Numbered from the stretch's first letter, positions 36,066-46,027 are shown. The stretch: 64,000 nt of DNA from Aeoliella sp052161615 (GCF_052161615.1 NZ_CP197417.1:3658001-3722000); one strand, 5' to 3'. The notes: generated from the letters alone by a model not told the origin. Numbers and translations: made by a program.

Positions 36066-37211
36066 CTAAGCCGCCATTCGCAGCGGCGACGCTTGCATGC
36101 CAAGCACTTCGCAGCAGCGATCGGCAATGATCTCCGCGGCGTCGGGGTTGGCGAGCGATCGCATCGCCTTGCGCATCGAGTCGCGGCGTTCGTGATCGGC
36201 GATTAGCGAGCGGATCTGAACTGCTAGATCGTCGGTCAATCGGTCGCCGGAGGCCATTTCGTCGACTACCACACACGCACCCGCGTCGCGATAGACCTGG
36301 GCGTTGGCCATCTGGTGATTCTCGGCCGCATCAGGGAACGGCACGACCACCGCCGGCACGCCGGCGAGCGCGAGCTCGGCGAGCGTGGTACCACTCGCGC
36401 GGCAGACAACCAGGTCGGTCTCGAACAGCAGCGAGGCGAGCTCGTCGATATAACTGACGGTGAGAATTTGCGAGTTTTCGCTAGGATAGCGATCCTCGGT
36501 GGATTGCAGCTGCCCGTCACCCGTTTGATGGACGACGCGCCAGTCTTTGAGTTCGTTCCCAAGCCGCGCGATGACGTCGGGCATGAGACGATTGAGCGTC
36601 TGCGCGCCGCCAGCACCACCGAGCACGACTAGGCGCTTCTCACGCGGACGGCTTGATTGCTCGCCACGGGCGCGGCGCTCGCGGAATTCTTTGATGAATC
36701 GCGGGCGGGCAGGGTTGCCCGTGTGCATGACGTGCGACATGGGGGACAGGTAGGGCGTGACCTCGCTAAAGCCGGCACACACAGTCTCGACCATGCTGGA
36801 GAGCCACTTCGTGGTTCGTCCGCAGGTCGCGTTCTGTTCGAGTAGCACGGTGGGAATACCACGACCCACAGCCGCACGGACGGTCGAGGCGCTCGCGTAA
36901 CCGCCGAGGCCAATGACGAGCGAAGTGCGTTGTTCGCGGAGCATCCACGCCGCGGCCATGAAGCCCATGGCGTTGTCGGTGACGAAGCGTACGGCTTCGA
37001 GTGGATTGTGCGGTGCTGGCCGCGCGGGGAGCGCGACGTAGTTGTACCCCGCCGAGCGAACGAGGTGGCGTTCCATCGAACGACCCGTACCAGCGAACAA
37101 CAGCGAGACGCTGGGCACGCGAGCGCGGAGCGCCTCGGCAATGGCAAGGCCCGGGTAGAGATGTCCCGGCGAACCACCGCCGGCGATGACAACTTCGAGA
37201 GAGCTAGACAT
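36066..37211 (-). CDS. murG: UDP-GlcNAc:lipid I N-acetylglucosaminyltransferase
   Basis: A 381-residue GT28 enzyme that makes lipid II from lipid I on the inner side of the membrane. The N-terminal G-loop IAGGGSPGHLYPGLA and the second loop GGAGGAQTLN match MurG; donor-binding residues in ICRASGTTLAE-like sequence (VVCRASGTTLAELALAG) and PFPDAAENHQ follow. The first loop has S where E. coli has T (GGTGGH region), a tolerated change. Together with the Mur ligase upstream it suggests a partial cell-wall cluster. Planctomycetes do make peptidoglycan. Confidence 0.92.
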   Translation of the reverse strand: MSSSLEVVIAGGGSPGHLYPGLAIAEALRARVPSVSLLFAGTGRSMERHLVRSAGYNYVALPARPAPHNPLEAVRFVTDNAMGFMAAAWMLREQRTSLVIGLGGYASASTVRAAVGRGIPTVLLEQNATCGRTTKWLSSMVETVCAGFSEVTPYLSPMSHVMHTGNPARPRFIKEFRERRARGEQSSRPREKRLVVLGGAGGAQTLNRLMPDVIARLGNELKDWRVVHQTGDGQLQSTEDRYPSENSQILTVSYIDELASLLFETDLVVCRASGTTLAELALAGVPAVVVPFPDAAENHQMANAQVYRDAGACVVVDEMASGDRLTDDLAVQIRSLIADHERRDSMRKAMRSLANPDAAEIIADRCCEVLGMQASPLRMAA

Positions 37212-37520
37212 GGGTCGAATGCGGAGATGTGGAGGGCGGAAGCGGTTGTATCCACTGAGACGCCGGGGCGACGATGTTCGTCGCCCCGACGCTCAGTTCT
37301 TAACTTCGTCGCGAAGCACCGACTATGGGCAATCGACCCAGTAACTGCCCGGCAGTCGGCTAATATGCTCCAACCCAAGGGGAGGGTAGTTGCGCAAGAC
37401 CCCGCAATCCGCGCAACTGACGACGAAGTTACAGCATGGTTTGGTGAAGTATTCGTTATTACTAGTTAGTAGTTCCGATTCGCGGCGGCTCGCAGTTCCG
37501 CCGCGAACGGAACGTGTCTC
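37212..37520. other. Intergenic region with two strong hairpins
   Basis: About 310 bases between murG and the Mur ligase gene. It holds CGGGGCGACGA-TGT-TCGTCGCCCCG (37264-37288) and TTCGCGGCGG/CCGCCGCGAA (37479-37488 with 37498-37507). The second lies just after the Mur ligase stop and may end its transcript, so murG may have its own promoter. I see no gene. Confidence 0.65.
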
Positions 37521-38981
37521 TTAGGCAGCCTTCTTTTGCTCGGCGGCCAGCTCATACATCAAAGCTTGAATTAGTTGCGACTCGCACACGCTCGTCGAAG
37601 CATGACGCTGACGCGGTGTGCTGGAGTCGAGTCCGCTCACCAAGACAACGTCGCCGTCCTTCGCCGCCATGATGGCCAGGGCGATGCCGGTGAGTTTCTC
37701 GGTGATGGTTCGCAAGTGTTCGGTCTGGGTGACTTCGAGCGCGGCGAGCACTTTGGCAACCGCGTCGGTAATCACTTTGTCGTCGGCGAAGCCGCCGGTG
37801 GTGACGGCGTGGTCGGCGAGAGCCTGGGTGACCGAGCATTGCTGCCCAACCACCGCAATCACTCGGCCGCGGGCAACGCCACGTGCCGCGGTAAGCGCCG
37901 CACCACGTGCAATCGGCGTGGCACCACGATCGACGAACACCGGCACGCCGAGGCCCGCATCGAACCGATGCATTACGCCCGGCACCACGGTCACTCGCTC
38001 GATGCCACGAGCAATGTCGGCTAGCGACACGCCGTAGACCTTCGCGATGGCCGCAGCGGCAAGGCAGTTAGCGACGTGCGTTTCCCCGATAATTTTCGTT
38101 CGCACGGCCGCCGACTCGTCACCGATGGTCAGCAGGAAAGTTTGTTCGTTCGCATGCTGTTCGAGCACCGAACCAGTGATCTCCGCCGGATGGTGCAGGC
38201 CAAACGTCAGCACGGGGCCATCGTACTCGGCCAAGACTCGCATCGACTCGGCATCGTCGGCATTCAACACGGCCATGCCTTGCGGCGTGAGCTGGTCGAG
38301 TGCCGAGATCATGTTTTGACGCGACGCGTGCGGCGAGCGACCGCTGTTGCGATCGGCGTGCAGGTTCGCGAGGCAGACCACGTCGAACTGGGCGGCGTGG
38401 GCGGCTTTGGTGTGTAGCGTTTCTTCGCTCAGCTCAACAACCGCGTGACGGCAACCCTCGGCGAGGGCTTCGTCCACGAAGTCGGCGATCGCCGGAGCAG
38501 TGGTCGGCAGCACGAAGCGGCCCCGCTGTCCTTCGATGCGAGTGAACTGGTTGGTCGCCGTAGCGACACTCTTCTTGGCAATGTTCAGGATGCTGTCGAG
38601 CAGCATCGCAATCGAAGTCTTGCCATGCGTGCCGGCAATCGCGACCGCGTTGAGTTCGCGGCTGGGATTTCCGAGGATCGCGTGGCAAAGTTCGCTGTAG
38701 GCCGCGCGGGCGTCGTCCACCACGTATTGGGGAACGCCAAACACGGGGACGAAACGCTCCGTGACAATCGCCGACGCGCCACGACGAACCGCCTCTTTGG
38801 CGACAGCGTGGGTATCGGCGGATGAATCGCAAACCACGAACACGTCGCCCGGACGAATGGAATCGACCGAGTCGGTGCAGCTGGTCGCGGCAACATCGAT
38901 GCCACCTGCCTGCTGGGCCGCAGGAAGGGCTTTCGATACGAGCGTACCGTGCGCAGTTTGAGGATAAGTTGATGCATTCAT
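37521..38981 (-). CDS. Atypical MurE-like Mur ligase
   Basis: A 486-residue protein with the Mur ligase order: N-terminal domain, ATP loop GTHGKTS, central TTAPAIADFVDEAL, CLANLHADRN, and a C-terminal domain with RVIAVVGQQ. MurE adds the third residue to UDP-MurNAc-dipeptide. Here the usual DNPR motif that reads diaminopimelate is absent (FADDKVITD stands near that place) and the YAHTPD-like segment is VDRGATP. It may be a paralogue with another substrate. ATG 38981 follows GGAGG at 8 bases. Its placement beside murG supports a wall role. Confidence 0.75.
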   Translation of the reverse strand: MNASTYPQTAHGTLVSKALPAAQQAGGIDVAATSCTDSVDSIRPGDVFVVCDSSADTHAVAKEAVRRGASAIVTERFVPVFGVPQYVVDDARAAYSELCHAILGNPSRELNAVAIAGTHGKTSIAMLLDSILNIAKKSVATATNQFTRIEGQRGRFVLPTTAPAIADFVDEALAEGCRHAVVELSEETLHTKAAHAAQFDVVCLANLHADRNSGRSPHASRQNMISALDQLTPQGMAVLNADDAESMRVLAEYDGPVLTFGLHHPAEITGSVLEQHANEQTFLLTIGDESAAVRTKIIGETHVANCLAAAAIAKVYGVSLADIARGIERVTVVPGVMHRFDAGLGVPVFVDRGATPIARGAALTAARGVARGRVIAVVGQQCSVTQALADHAVTTGGFADDKVITDAVAKVLAALEVTQTEHLRTITEKLTGIALAIMAAKDGDVVLVSGLDSSTPRQRHASTSVCESQLIQALMYELAAEQKKAA

Positions 38982-39225
38982 CGGCGCGACCTCCATGTCT
39001 TGCCGTGTGGGTCCACCATCAATGTGGTCGCCAGTTGCTGCTACCATCCTTGGCAGCGCGGGTGTTGCAACCGACAAGTGTTTGTTTCGCCGAATGCCGA
39101 AAATCTGTCAAGGCAGATTTTTTGGACGATTGGATTTCGCTTGCCGGACTGCTACGCTAAGGCCAACGATGACTGTTGTGGGAGGGCTCTCCGAGCCCGA
39201 AAAAACCAGAGCGAAACTTACCATC

Positions 39226-39996
39226 ATGCCCCCACCACTCCGCGTGCTAGCAATCGGCGATCTCGAGCACGATGAATTTTCGCGCGCGGTCGAACTCATC
39301 GAGCAAGACGCGATTGTCGAGCTCACGCGTCATGCAGAAGCGAGCGAAGAACCAAGCCCCTTCGAACTTCTCGTCGCCTTTCAGTCGCGTCCCAGCAACA
39401 TCGACCCGACGTTGATCGACGGCCTCCGCGCCCGCATGCCCCTGGCAGGCATGGCGGTGGTGCTTGGTAGTTGGTGCGAAGGTGAGATGCGGACTGGTGC
39501 CCCCCTGCCCCACTGCGAGCGGGTGTTCTGGTACCAGTTCGCGCCGTGGTGGCAGACCGTCCGCGCGGCGTGGATCGAGAACCGCCCCGCGCACTGGCAA
39601 CTCGCCCCCGGTGACGACCGCCCGATCACTCGGCCCGCGAGCCCTAAACTCATCGCGATCGACACCGCCGACCACGACTCGGCCCACGCCCTGCTCGACG
39701 CGTGCGAAACCCTCGGCATGGCGGGCGCCTGGTCCCCCCGCCACGACCGCCGCCCGCTCACCACCCACGCCTCGGCCGGCGTGTGGGTTGGAGCGCAGCT
39801 TGATAAAGTGGAAGAACAGCAGCTCGCGAGCTTCCGCCAATCGCTACCCGAACACACGCCGCTAGTGGTGCTGCTTGATTTCCCGCGCCGTGATCGCGTG
39901 GAGCGAGCGCTAGAGCTCGGGGCGACGGAAGTGCTGGGGAAGCCGTGGCGGGTGGAGCAGCTGGGGGCGGCGGTGCTGGGAGATGTCCTCGCTTAG
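39226..39996 (+). CDS. Uncharacterised protein with receiver-like C-terminal segment
   Basis: A 256-residue cytosolic protein. The first part alternates strands and helices (RVLAIGDLEHDEFSRAVELI, FELLVAFQSRP), and the end (PLVVLLDFPRRDRVERALEL then GATEVLGKPWRVEQL) resembles the last half of a response-regulator receiver: D-F-P, then G-A-x-E-V-L-x-K-P-W. The phosphorylated Asp of true receivers cannot be placed securely. ATG 39226 or ATG 39169 could be the start. It diverges from the Mur ligase. Confidence 0.65.
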   Translation: MPPPLRVLAIGDLEHDEFSRAVELIEQDAIVELTRHAEASEEPSPFELLVAFQSRPSNIDPTLIDGLRARMPLAGMAVVLGSWCEGEMRTGAPLPHCERVFWYQFAPWWQTVRAAWIENRPAHWQLAPGDDRPITRPASPKLIAIDTADHDSAHALLDACETLGMAGAWSPRHDRRPLTTHASAGVWVGAQLDKVEEQQLASFRQSLPEHTPLVVLLDFPRRDRVERALELGATEVLGKPWRVEQLGAAVLGDVLA

Positions 39997-40009
39997 GTCC
40001 GGTGTTGCA

Positions 40010-40390
40010 ATGGCATTCATCAAACTACTACCGCCCAAAGGATCGGAGCCGCATTCGGTAGCTCGCATAGTGGAGCTGCTACACGAAGAGTTCGACGTTT
40101 TTGAATCGGACGCGGAAGCAGGAATGAATCAGGTTGACGGAATGCTTGCTGCCACTCTGCGTTTTCCAGATTCGTTGCCGGGCAAACAGGAGCGTTTGGC
40201 ATGGCTACGATCTGTGCAGAACGAAGCAGTGATGGTCGCATTCAGCGACGGGTCGGACGCAATGGCGCAGACGTGTGTCATGCCAGATTCAGAACTATTT
40301 TTCGGATCGCCGGACGCCATCGACGGGGCAGCCCGAAAATTGGTTGACCGTGCTGCCGCTAAGCTTGGCTACGAAATCTTCGAAGGGTAA
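40010..40390 (+). CDS. Hypothetical 126-residue protein
   Basis: A small cytosolic alpha/beta protein (IKLLPPKGSEPHSVARIVEL; AVMVAFSDGSDAMAQTCVMP). I do not recognise a family. It begins 13 bases after the preceding stop on the same strand, so the two may share a transcript. Composition is slightly less GC-rich than its neighbours. Confidence 0.6.
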   Translation: MAFIKLLPPKGSEPHSVARIVELLHEEFDVFESDAEAGMNQVDGMLAATLRFPDSLPGKQERLAWLRSVQNEAVMVAFSDGSDAMAQTCVMPDSELFFGSPDAIDGAARKLVDRAAAKLGYEIFEG

Positions 40391-40529
40391 TCGCAGCCCA
40401 ATAGAGCCCAATTGTGGTCACAGTTCAAAAACTGGCGTTTGCCACGACGTGTTGGCCCTCAGTATACTCACTTGCGTAGCCCCCGCGTCTTGTTGCGGGC
40501 AACTGAGCTAGACTACCTGGGCAAGAACC

Positions 40530-40901
40530 GTGCTTCCTCCTGACGACGCCGCCCTACTCCAGCGAATCTACGAAGAAACGAAGGCCGGCCGTCTACAGTG
40601 GCAACGCGACGACGAGGATTACTTCACGGCCGAGGTCGGCGTTAACGTGCAGCGGATATCGATCCGCCGGATGTGGATCGAGGCTACCAATCAAATTGGG
40701 GCCGATCCGTACTTCGTAGAGGTGATGATGTCAGGCTGGAATACTCGGTACGCGATCGTAGGAGATTCTGACGGCTGGCAGGCCGTTCGTCGCATCCTCG
40801 AAGCCGCGTTTCCCGGAAGCTGGGGCAGCGATGCTCAGCACGCCCTCGAGATCTTTGAACGCAAGTTTCAGCCGAAGGGCGGGAATGACACCAGCGACTA
40901 G
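40530..40901 (+). CDS. Hypothetical 123-residue protein
   Basis: It starts with GTG. The sequence is acidic and aromatic (LQWQRDDEDYFTAEVGVNVQ; SGWNTRYAIVGDSDGW) with no signal peptide or known motif. It may be a small beta-rich immunity-like or unknown protein; nothing in the neighbours shows its task. Confidence 0.6.
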   Translation: MLPPDDAALLQRIYEETKAGRLQWQRDDEDYFTAEVGVNVQRISIRRMWIEATNQIGADPYFVEVMMSGWNTRYAIVGDSDGWQAVRRILEAAFPGSWGSDAQHALEIFERKFQPKGGNDTSD

Positions 40902-41048
40902 TAGGGGGGTGACGTAAACCCTCCGTGCGTAGCGTTGCAGCCGAAGTTTGGGTACTAGCATCGGTTTCCAATTGGCAACTTCGCGCCAATTCGTTCCAAT
41001 AACGATCGACGTTGCGATTGGGTGATTCTCCCCACGGAGGTAATTGCG

Positions 41049-42908
41049 ATGCGTACGGCGAATCGTTACCTGGAACAAGCTCCGCGTCTCTTTCTGGCGG
41101 CCGCAGCCCTCATGCTGCTCAGCTCGGCCCTGCTCGCTGCGGACGAGTCGGCCACTCCCGTCAGCCAGCTCGTCTCGCCCGACGGTCGGCACATCGCGTA
41201 CGGGCAAATCGCCGTCGGTCCCAACGGCGAGCAAAAGGTTCGCATCATTGTGGGGAGCGCCGATGGTACCGATCGCCGCGCGCTGCCGATCGATGCCAAC
41301 GCTGTGGACGAAGTGCAGTGGTACGGCAACGAGCGCATCGCTTTCGTCACCAGGCATGGTGAGGACGGCTATCAACTCATCGACATGGAAGGCAATCCCA
41401 CCGGCGAACTGCGGATGCCGTCGGGGTGCGACTCGTTCTTTCATCAATGCCTGTCACCCGACGGCAAATGGATCGCCTTCTGCGGCAACTACTCGCCCGT
41501 AGACCAAGAGTTTGCCAATGACCGAGATCGGCGGAACTACTTTAAGACCCATCCCGACGTGGAACAGAAACATGGACTGTTCCTGGTGAACCTCGAAGAG
41601 CAGTCCGTCAAGCAAGTACTCGACGAAACGGTCGCCAACTTACCGTCGTGGTCACCCGACTCGAATTACTTGGCGTGTGGCATCGGACATTACGTAAAGG
41701 ACTATCCCCTTGCGATTATCGACGCGGACTCGGGCAAAGTACATAAGCCCGCCGCCAAAGGAACGGCGTCGGGTTGGTCACCGGACTCAAGGCAACTTGC
41801 GGTAGTGACAGACATCGTCGAGGGCGGGAGCTGGCGCGGCGGCATACCCTTGGACGGGGCTGTTGGAGTGTTGGATGCGGCGCAATTCCTTGGAGGCGGA
41901 ACATCACCGATCACGAACGTCTCCGACCCGCCGGTCAATGTATCGACCAAGGAACCTTATTCTTGGTCGATGAGCGGAGCGTACGGCGCCGTCTGGTCGC
42001 CGGACGGAGAGTGGCTCGCCTACCGGCATCATGACTCGACGCAAAGCGATTCCAATGAGAAGACAACCCGCGAAGAAATCTGGATCGTTCATCCCGACGG
42101 CAATGAAGCCCGCAAAGTACTGAACCACGGGGCATCCGAACTTGCTTGGGTGGATACGAAGACGATCGTGTGGGTGTACAAGGGGCAGTTCGGAGTAGTC
42201 GACATTGAGCTCGATGGCGATGCGCCCCTTGGGCCGACGCCGAACGTCTCCGGGCACCCGTTTGCTGTTACGGGGCGTATCACGGACGGCGAAGGTCGCC
42301 CGCTCGAAGGGGTTGAAGTCCGCGCCGCGACGGGGTGGGGCACACTTCGAACAAGCGTACCCGTCAAGACCGACGCGGCGGGGCACTACGAGCTGCCGTT
42401 CGGTCCAGGCATGCTATTCCTGGACGACGGGCCGAATCTACAGGTGGCGACGATCTACGCACGCAAGCCGGGATACTACGAACGGGATATGTGTCAAAAC
42501 GGTGCCCTTGGCATGGCGAATTATCGGCCGAAAGATCTTGAGGAGAGTGGATGGAACTTCAAGGGCATCGTCTATCGAGGCCACCCGTACGAGCTCGACT
42601 TCGTGATGGAGCCAGCGGCGCAGCTGACGGTCGAGCTCGTGAATCAAAACGGCGAGCCCTTGGCCGATTTCTCTATCACGCTGGACGGAGAAGAGCTTTA
42701 CCCGTCATGTAGCATCCTGTCATCGAAGAAGACGAACGAGAAGGGCGAGGCCAAGTTTACGGACGTGCCGCTGAAGGCATTTTGGTTTTCACTGGGACGG
42801 CACGATGAGCTACGGACCGAGGCGATCGACTTCACCAAGTCCGCCACCCTCCGCTACAAGCTCACCTATGACGACATCGCTGGTACGCTGACAGCAGCGA
42901 GCCAATAA
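41049..42908 (+). CDS. Secreted TolB/WD40-like beta-propeller protein with carboxypeptidase-regulatory-like domain
   Basis: A 619-residue protein with a signal peptide (about 1-31). The first 390 residues hold PD40/TolB-like blades: LVSPDGRHIAYG, LSPDGKWIAFCG, WSPDSNYLACG, WSPDSRQLAVV, WSPDGEWLAYR. Next is a CarboxypepD_reg-like beta sandwich (GRITDGEGRPLEGVEVRA, TDAAGHYELPF) and another carbohydrate-like beta domain at the end. No enzyme site is seen; it probably binds proteins or sugars in the periplasm. GGAGGT lies 8 bases before ATG 41049. Confidence 0.8.
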   Translation: MRTANRYLEQAPRLFLAAAALMLLSSALLAADESATPVSQLVSPDGRHIAYGQIAVGPNGEQKVRIIVGSADGTDRRALPIDANAVDEVQWYGNERIAFVTRHGEDGYQLIDMEGNPTGELRMPSGCDSFFHQCLSPDGKWIAFCGNYSPVDQEFANDRDRRNYFKTHPDVEQKHGLFLVNLEEQSVKQVLDETVANLPSWSPDSNYLACGIGHYVKDYPLAIIDADSGKVHKPAAKGTASGWSPDSRQLAVVTDIVEGGSWRGGIPLDGAVGVLDAAQFLGGGTSPITNVSDPPVNVSTKEPYSWSMSGAYGAVWSPDGEWLAYRHHDSTQSDSNEKTTREEIWIVHPDGNEARKVLNHGASELAWVDTKTIVWVYKGQFGVVDIELDGDAPLGPTPNVSGHPFAVTGRITDGEGRPLEGVEVRAATGWGTLRTSVPVKTDAAGHYELPFGPGMLFLDDGPNLQVATIYARKPGYYERDMCQNGALGMANYRPKDLEESGWNFKGIVYRGHPYELDFVMEPAAQLTVELVNQNGEPLADFSITLDGEELYPSCSILSSKKTNEKGEAKFTDVPLKAFWFSLGRHDELRTEAIDFTKSATLRYKLTYDDIAGTLTAASQ

Positions 42909-43141
42909 CTTCCTCTGGGAGGGCAACTCTCGCAACCGGCGCTACCCTCGCCAAGTCTGCTTGAGTCTTACGTTTGGTACTTATTCAGTACCCATCGCCT
43001 CGAGCTCCCAGCCTTCTCCAATGCTTGACCTAGCTTGCGCCACGTCGTACCTTGTGGGTCACCGGTCTTGTGGGATAGATCGTCTCGGTGCGGGGCGAAC
43101 GCACAGGGCACCGGTGCACTTTTCTTTAGCCAGGGATGAAC

Positions 43142-43885
43142 ATGCAACTCCACAAGCGCTGTGTCGCCGAATTCATTGGCACGTTCTGGCTGGTCTTTGG
43201 TGGTTGCGGTAGCGCCGTCTTGGCAGCGAAGTTTGCTTCTCCGATGGGCGAGACATCGGTGAACCTTGGCATTGGGTTTATGGGCGTTGCGTTGGCGTTC
43301 GGACTAACGCTTCTAACGATGGCTTTTGCAATCGGTCATATCTCCGGGTGCCACATCAATCCGGCGGTGTCGGTGGGCTTGGTGGCCGGCGGGCGTTTTC
43401 CTGCGAAGGAACTGCTGCCCTACGTGGTGGCCCAAGTGCTGGGTGGCATCGCTGGGTCCACGATCTTGTACTTCATCGCGTCAGGCCAAGCAGGGTTCAC
43501 TCTCGCCGACGGTTTCGCCGCGAACGGATATGCCGAACATTCGCCCGGTGGATACACGCTGGTGGCTTGCTTCCTGGCCGAAGTCGTGCTGACCTTCATG
43601 TTCTTAATGATCATCATGGGTTCCACCGACCGCCGAGCTCCGGCGGGCTTCGCCCCCCTTGCGATTGGGTTGGGGCTGACGCTTATCCATCTGATTGGTA
43701 TTCCGGTGACCAACCTGTCCGTGAATCCCGCCCGATCAACCGGTCCCGCCATGTTCGTGCAAGGCTGGGCGCTCATGCAATTGTGGCTCTTCTGGCTAGC
43801 CCCCATGATCGGTGCCGCCATTGCCGGAGTGACCTACAAAGCCTGCTTCGAGACCGAGCCAGCGGACGCAAAGGCGAAGCGCTAG
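43142..43885 (+). CDS. aqpZ: Aquaporin (AqpZ-type water channel)
   Basis: A 247-residue membrane protein with six helices and both pore NPA motifs, HINPAVSVGL and SVNPARSTGPA. The selectivity filter suits a water channel: F near the N-terminal helix, H in LIHLIG and R in NPARS. The N-terminal GTFWLVFGGCGSAVLAA matches E. coli AqpZ. The start at 43142 leaves room for AGGGA; ATG 43136, two codons earlier, is also possible. It carries water across the inner membrane and stands alone. Confidence 0.93.
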   Translation: MQLHKRCVAEFIGTFWLVFGGCGSAVLAAKFASPMGETSVNLGIGFMGVALAFGLTLLTMAFAIGHISGCHINPAVSVGLVAGGRFPAKELLPYVVAQVLGGIAGSTILYFIASGQAGFTLADGFAANGYAEHSPGGYTLVACFLAEVVLTFMFLMIIMGSTDRRAPAGFAPLAIGLGLTLIHLIGIPVTNLSVNPARSTGPAMFVQGWALMQLWLFWLAPMIGAAIAGVTYKACFETEPADAKAKR

Positions 43886-43939
43886 CGGTGGAACATAGCT
43901 CCCTAGTTGTTCGCGATGGATATAGTCTAAATCCACCTG

Positions 43940-44347
43940 TCAAACCTGTCCTTCCCAACTCACCATCACCACCACGACCATCGTCAGCCCTATCGCCCCC
44001 ATCGAACCCACCACAAACACCACCCCGCGCAGCCACGGTACTGGGCCCAAGAACCAAGTGACGTAGCCTTCGAGGAGTGGGCCCACGCAGAAGCAGGCGT
44101 TGGCGGCCAGGGCGGCGAGCAGCATCGCGACCATCGCCCGGGGGTTGGCGAGCAGCTCTGCGTTGATGTTCAGCACCGCCACCAGCGCAACCACCGCCAG
44201 CATGATGTTGTATGGCAGGCGGAGGTTTTCCCACGCCACGGCGATTTCGCCAATTCGCGCGAGGCGGAGCACGGCGGGGTCCGCCAAGTCGTCGTCCAGA
44301 GGCGTGGGCCGGGGGCCCGATTGCGGCGAGGTGTAGGGGTTTTCCAT
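43940..44347 (-). CDS. Small planctomycete membrane protein with MENPYxSP N-terminus
   Basis: A 135-residue protein. The N-terminus MENPYTSPQ is a motif seen at the start of many planctomycete small membrane proteins. Three or four membrane helices follow (LPYNIMLAVVALVAVLNI, AMVAMLLAALAANACFCVG, VVFVVGSMGAIGLTMVVVVM). Function is unknown. It is divergent from the EF-hand gene, and its start was set at the NPY motif, not further upstream. Confidence 0.72.
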   Translation of the reverse strand: MENPYTSPQSGPRPTPLDDDLADPAVLRLARIGEIAVAWENLRLPYNIMLAVVALVAVLNINAELLANPRAMVAMLLAALAANACFCVGPLLEGYVTWFLGPVPWLRGVVFVVGSMGAIGLTMVVVVMVSWEGQV

Positions 44348-44514
44348 CGGCGGTAGTCGGGGTTGGAGGGGGCGAGAACGCGCCCATTCTAAGCGGCGGG
44401 CCGCGGTTTTTCCGCTCGCCGCGCGGAGCCGGCCGACTAGAATGGGGTTCGAGCCAATGGCCGCCCTCCAGGGGAGCCGCGACACTCGCCGGCGGTGGCG
44501 GGGTTAATAAGAGT

Positions 44515-45846
44515 ATGAGCCCAAATATGCAAAAAACCGGTCTGTTTTCCGTACTTCTTGGCCTCGCGGTCGCCTGCGCGAGCCCCGCTCCCGATGCCCT
44601 GGCCCAACGTGGCGGCGAGGGGCGTGGCGACTGGGGCGGTCGGGGAGAACGCGGTGAGCGGGGCGGGCGTGAAGAGCGCGGACGGGAGGATCGCGGCCGA
44701 GAAGACCGAGGTCGCGGCGATCGGGGCGGAGAAGAACGTGGCCGAGGAGATCGCGGTCGCGAGGACCGAGGCCGCGAAGACCGCGGCCGTGAGGAGGACA
44801 ACCGCTCGTCCGAAGACCGGCGGCGGGAGTTCATGCAGCGACTCGACCGCAACGGCGATGGCAAAGTCGAATCGTCGGAGCTCGACGAGCGGTGGCGCGG
44901 GTGGTATGAGGGCGAGATGAAAAAGTCGGGCCTCGACCCTTCGAAGCCGATCTCGACCGAGCAATTCATTCGCGCCCGTGCGGGGCAGGACCTGCAGAAA
45001 CAGCGCGAGGAAAACCCTACCGCGTTCCTGGCCCCACTTCCCCCGGAACCAGTACCTGGTTTTGACACTCTGTTGAGCCCCGACGAGCTCATCATGCTCG
45101 ATCCCGAGAAAGAGCGTCCGTTCGTCATGCCAACCGCAACGCCGGCACCCGAAGCCGCCAAGACCGAAGAGCGGCGCGAAGACCGTGGTGGTTGGGGGGG
45201 ACGAGGTGGCTGGGGGGGTGGTGATCGCGGCGGGGAACGAGGCGGCGGCGAACAGCGTGGTGGCCGCGGTGGCTGGGGAGGTGGCGAACGTGGCGGAGGT
45301 GAACGCGGTGGTTGGGGAGGCCGTGGAGGGCCCGAACGGGGCCGCGAAGAGTCTCGCCCTGCCGAACAGGGCTCGGGCGACCGCGCTCAAGAGTACATCA
45401 AGAGCTTGATGGACAAGTACGACAAGGACAAGAACTCCATCATCGAAGGGGACGAGTTCAAGAGCATGACCAATGCCGAGCGCTCGGACCTGAATAAAGA
45501 CGGTCGGATTACGATCGACGAACTAATGCAGCGCGTCCGCGGCGAAGGAGATGGCAGCTCGTCGCGATCGGGTCGCTCGCGCGGTGAAGGGGAAGAGAAG
45601 ACCGGCCGGAATTCTTACCGGTTTACTTCGGCCCTCGAACGCATCGAAGGCAGTGCCCGCAGTTGGGTCGAACGCTACGACGACAACCGCGACGGTCAGG
45701 TGTCGATGGCCGAGTTCAGCACCAGCTGGACCGACAGCAAAGTCCGTGAATTCCAGGGCTACGACAAGAACGGCGACGGCATTGTCACCGGCGCCGAATA
45801 TGGTGAAGGTCGCGGCGAGGGGCGTAGCGAAGGTCGCGGGCGTTAG
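44515..45846 (+). CDS. Secreted EF-hand protein with Gly/Arg-rich repeats
   Basis: A 443-residue protein with a signal peptide (about 1-30, ending ALAQ). Two low-complexity blocks, GERGGREERGREDRG type (about 31-100) and GGWGGRGG type (about 225-295), separate calcium loops: DRNGDGKVESSE, DKDKNSIIEGDE, DLNKDGRITIDE, DDNRDGQVSMAE and DKNGDGIVTGAE. All but one have acidic residues at positions 1, 3, 5 and 12. It probably binds calcium outside the cytoplasm. It converges on the secretin-like gene, which has a similar Gly/Arg-rich tail. Confidence 0.82.
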   Translation: MSPNMQKTGLFSVLLGLAVACASPAPDALAQRGGEGRGDWGGRGERGERGGREERGREDRGREDRGRGDRGGEERGRGDRGREDRGREDRGREEDNRSSEDRRREFMQRLDRNGDGKVESSELDERWRGWYEGEMKKSGLDPSKPISTEQFIRARAGQDLQKQREENPTAFLAPLPPEPVPGFDTLLSPDELIMLDPEKERPFVMPTATPAPEAAKTEERREDRGGWGGRGGWGGGDRGGERGGGEQRGGRGGWGGGERGGGERGGWGGRGGPERGREESRPAEQGSGDRAQEYIKSLMDKYDKDKNSIIEGDEFKSMTNAERSDLNKDGRITIDELMQRVRGEGDGSSSRSGRSRGEGEEKTGRNSYRFTSALERIEGSARSWVERYDDNRDGQVSMAEFSTSWTDSKVREFQGYDKNGDGIVTGAEYGEGRGEGRSEGRGR

Positions 45847-45875
45847 TTCTTCCCTAGAGAAAGCCATCAATAGCA

Positions 45876-46000
45876 GGAGGCACACGTGCCTCCGCGAAGG
45901 ATTCTCATAGCGCTGATCGAGTTGCAGATACCGTGACCTGTCGCCACGCGTCAGCAATCGGAACACAAGCGATGTAGCTCGCGGACCGCGTGGCGGTCCG
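45876..46000. repeat. Two hairpin repeats between convergent genes
   Basis: GGAGGCAC-AC-GTGCCTCC (45876-45893) and CGGACCGC-GTG-GCGGTCCG (45982-46000). They lie in the 181 bases between two convergent genes and may end transcription on either strand. Confidence 0.65.
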
Positions 46001-46027
46001 GCTATGGTGCTTGCGATTGCATCGTGA

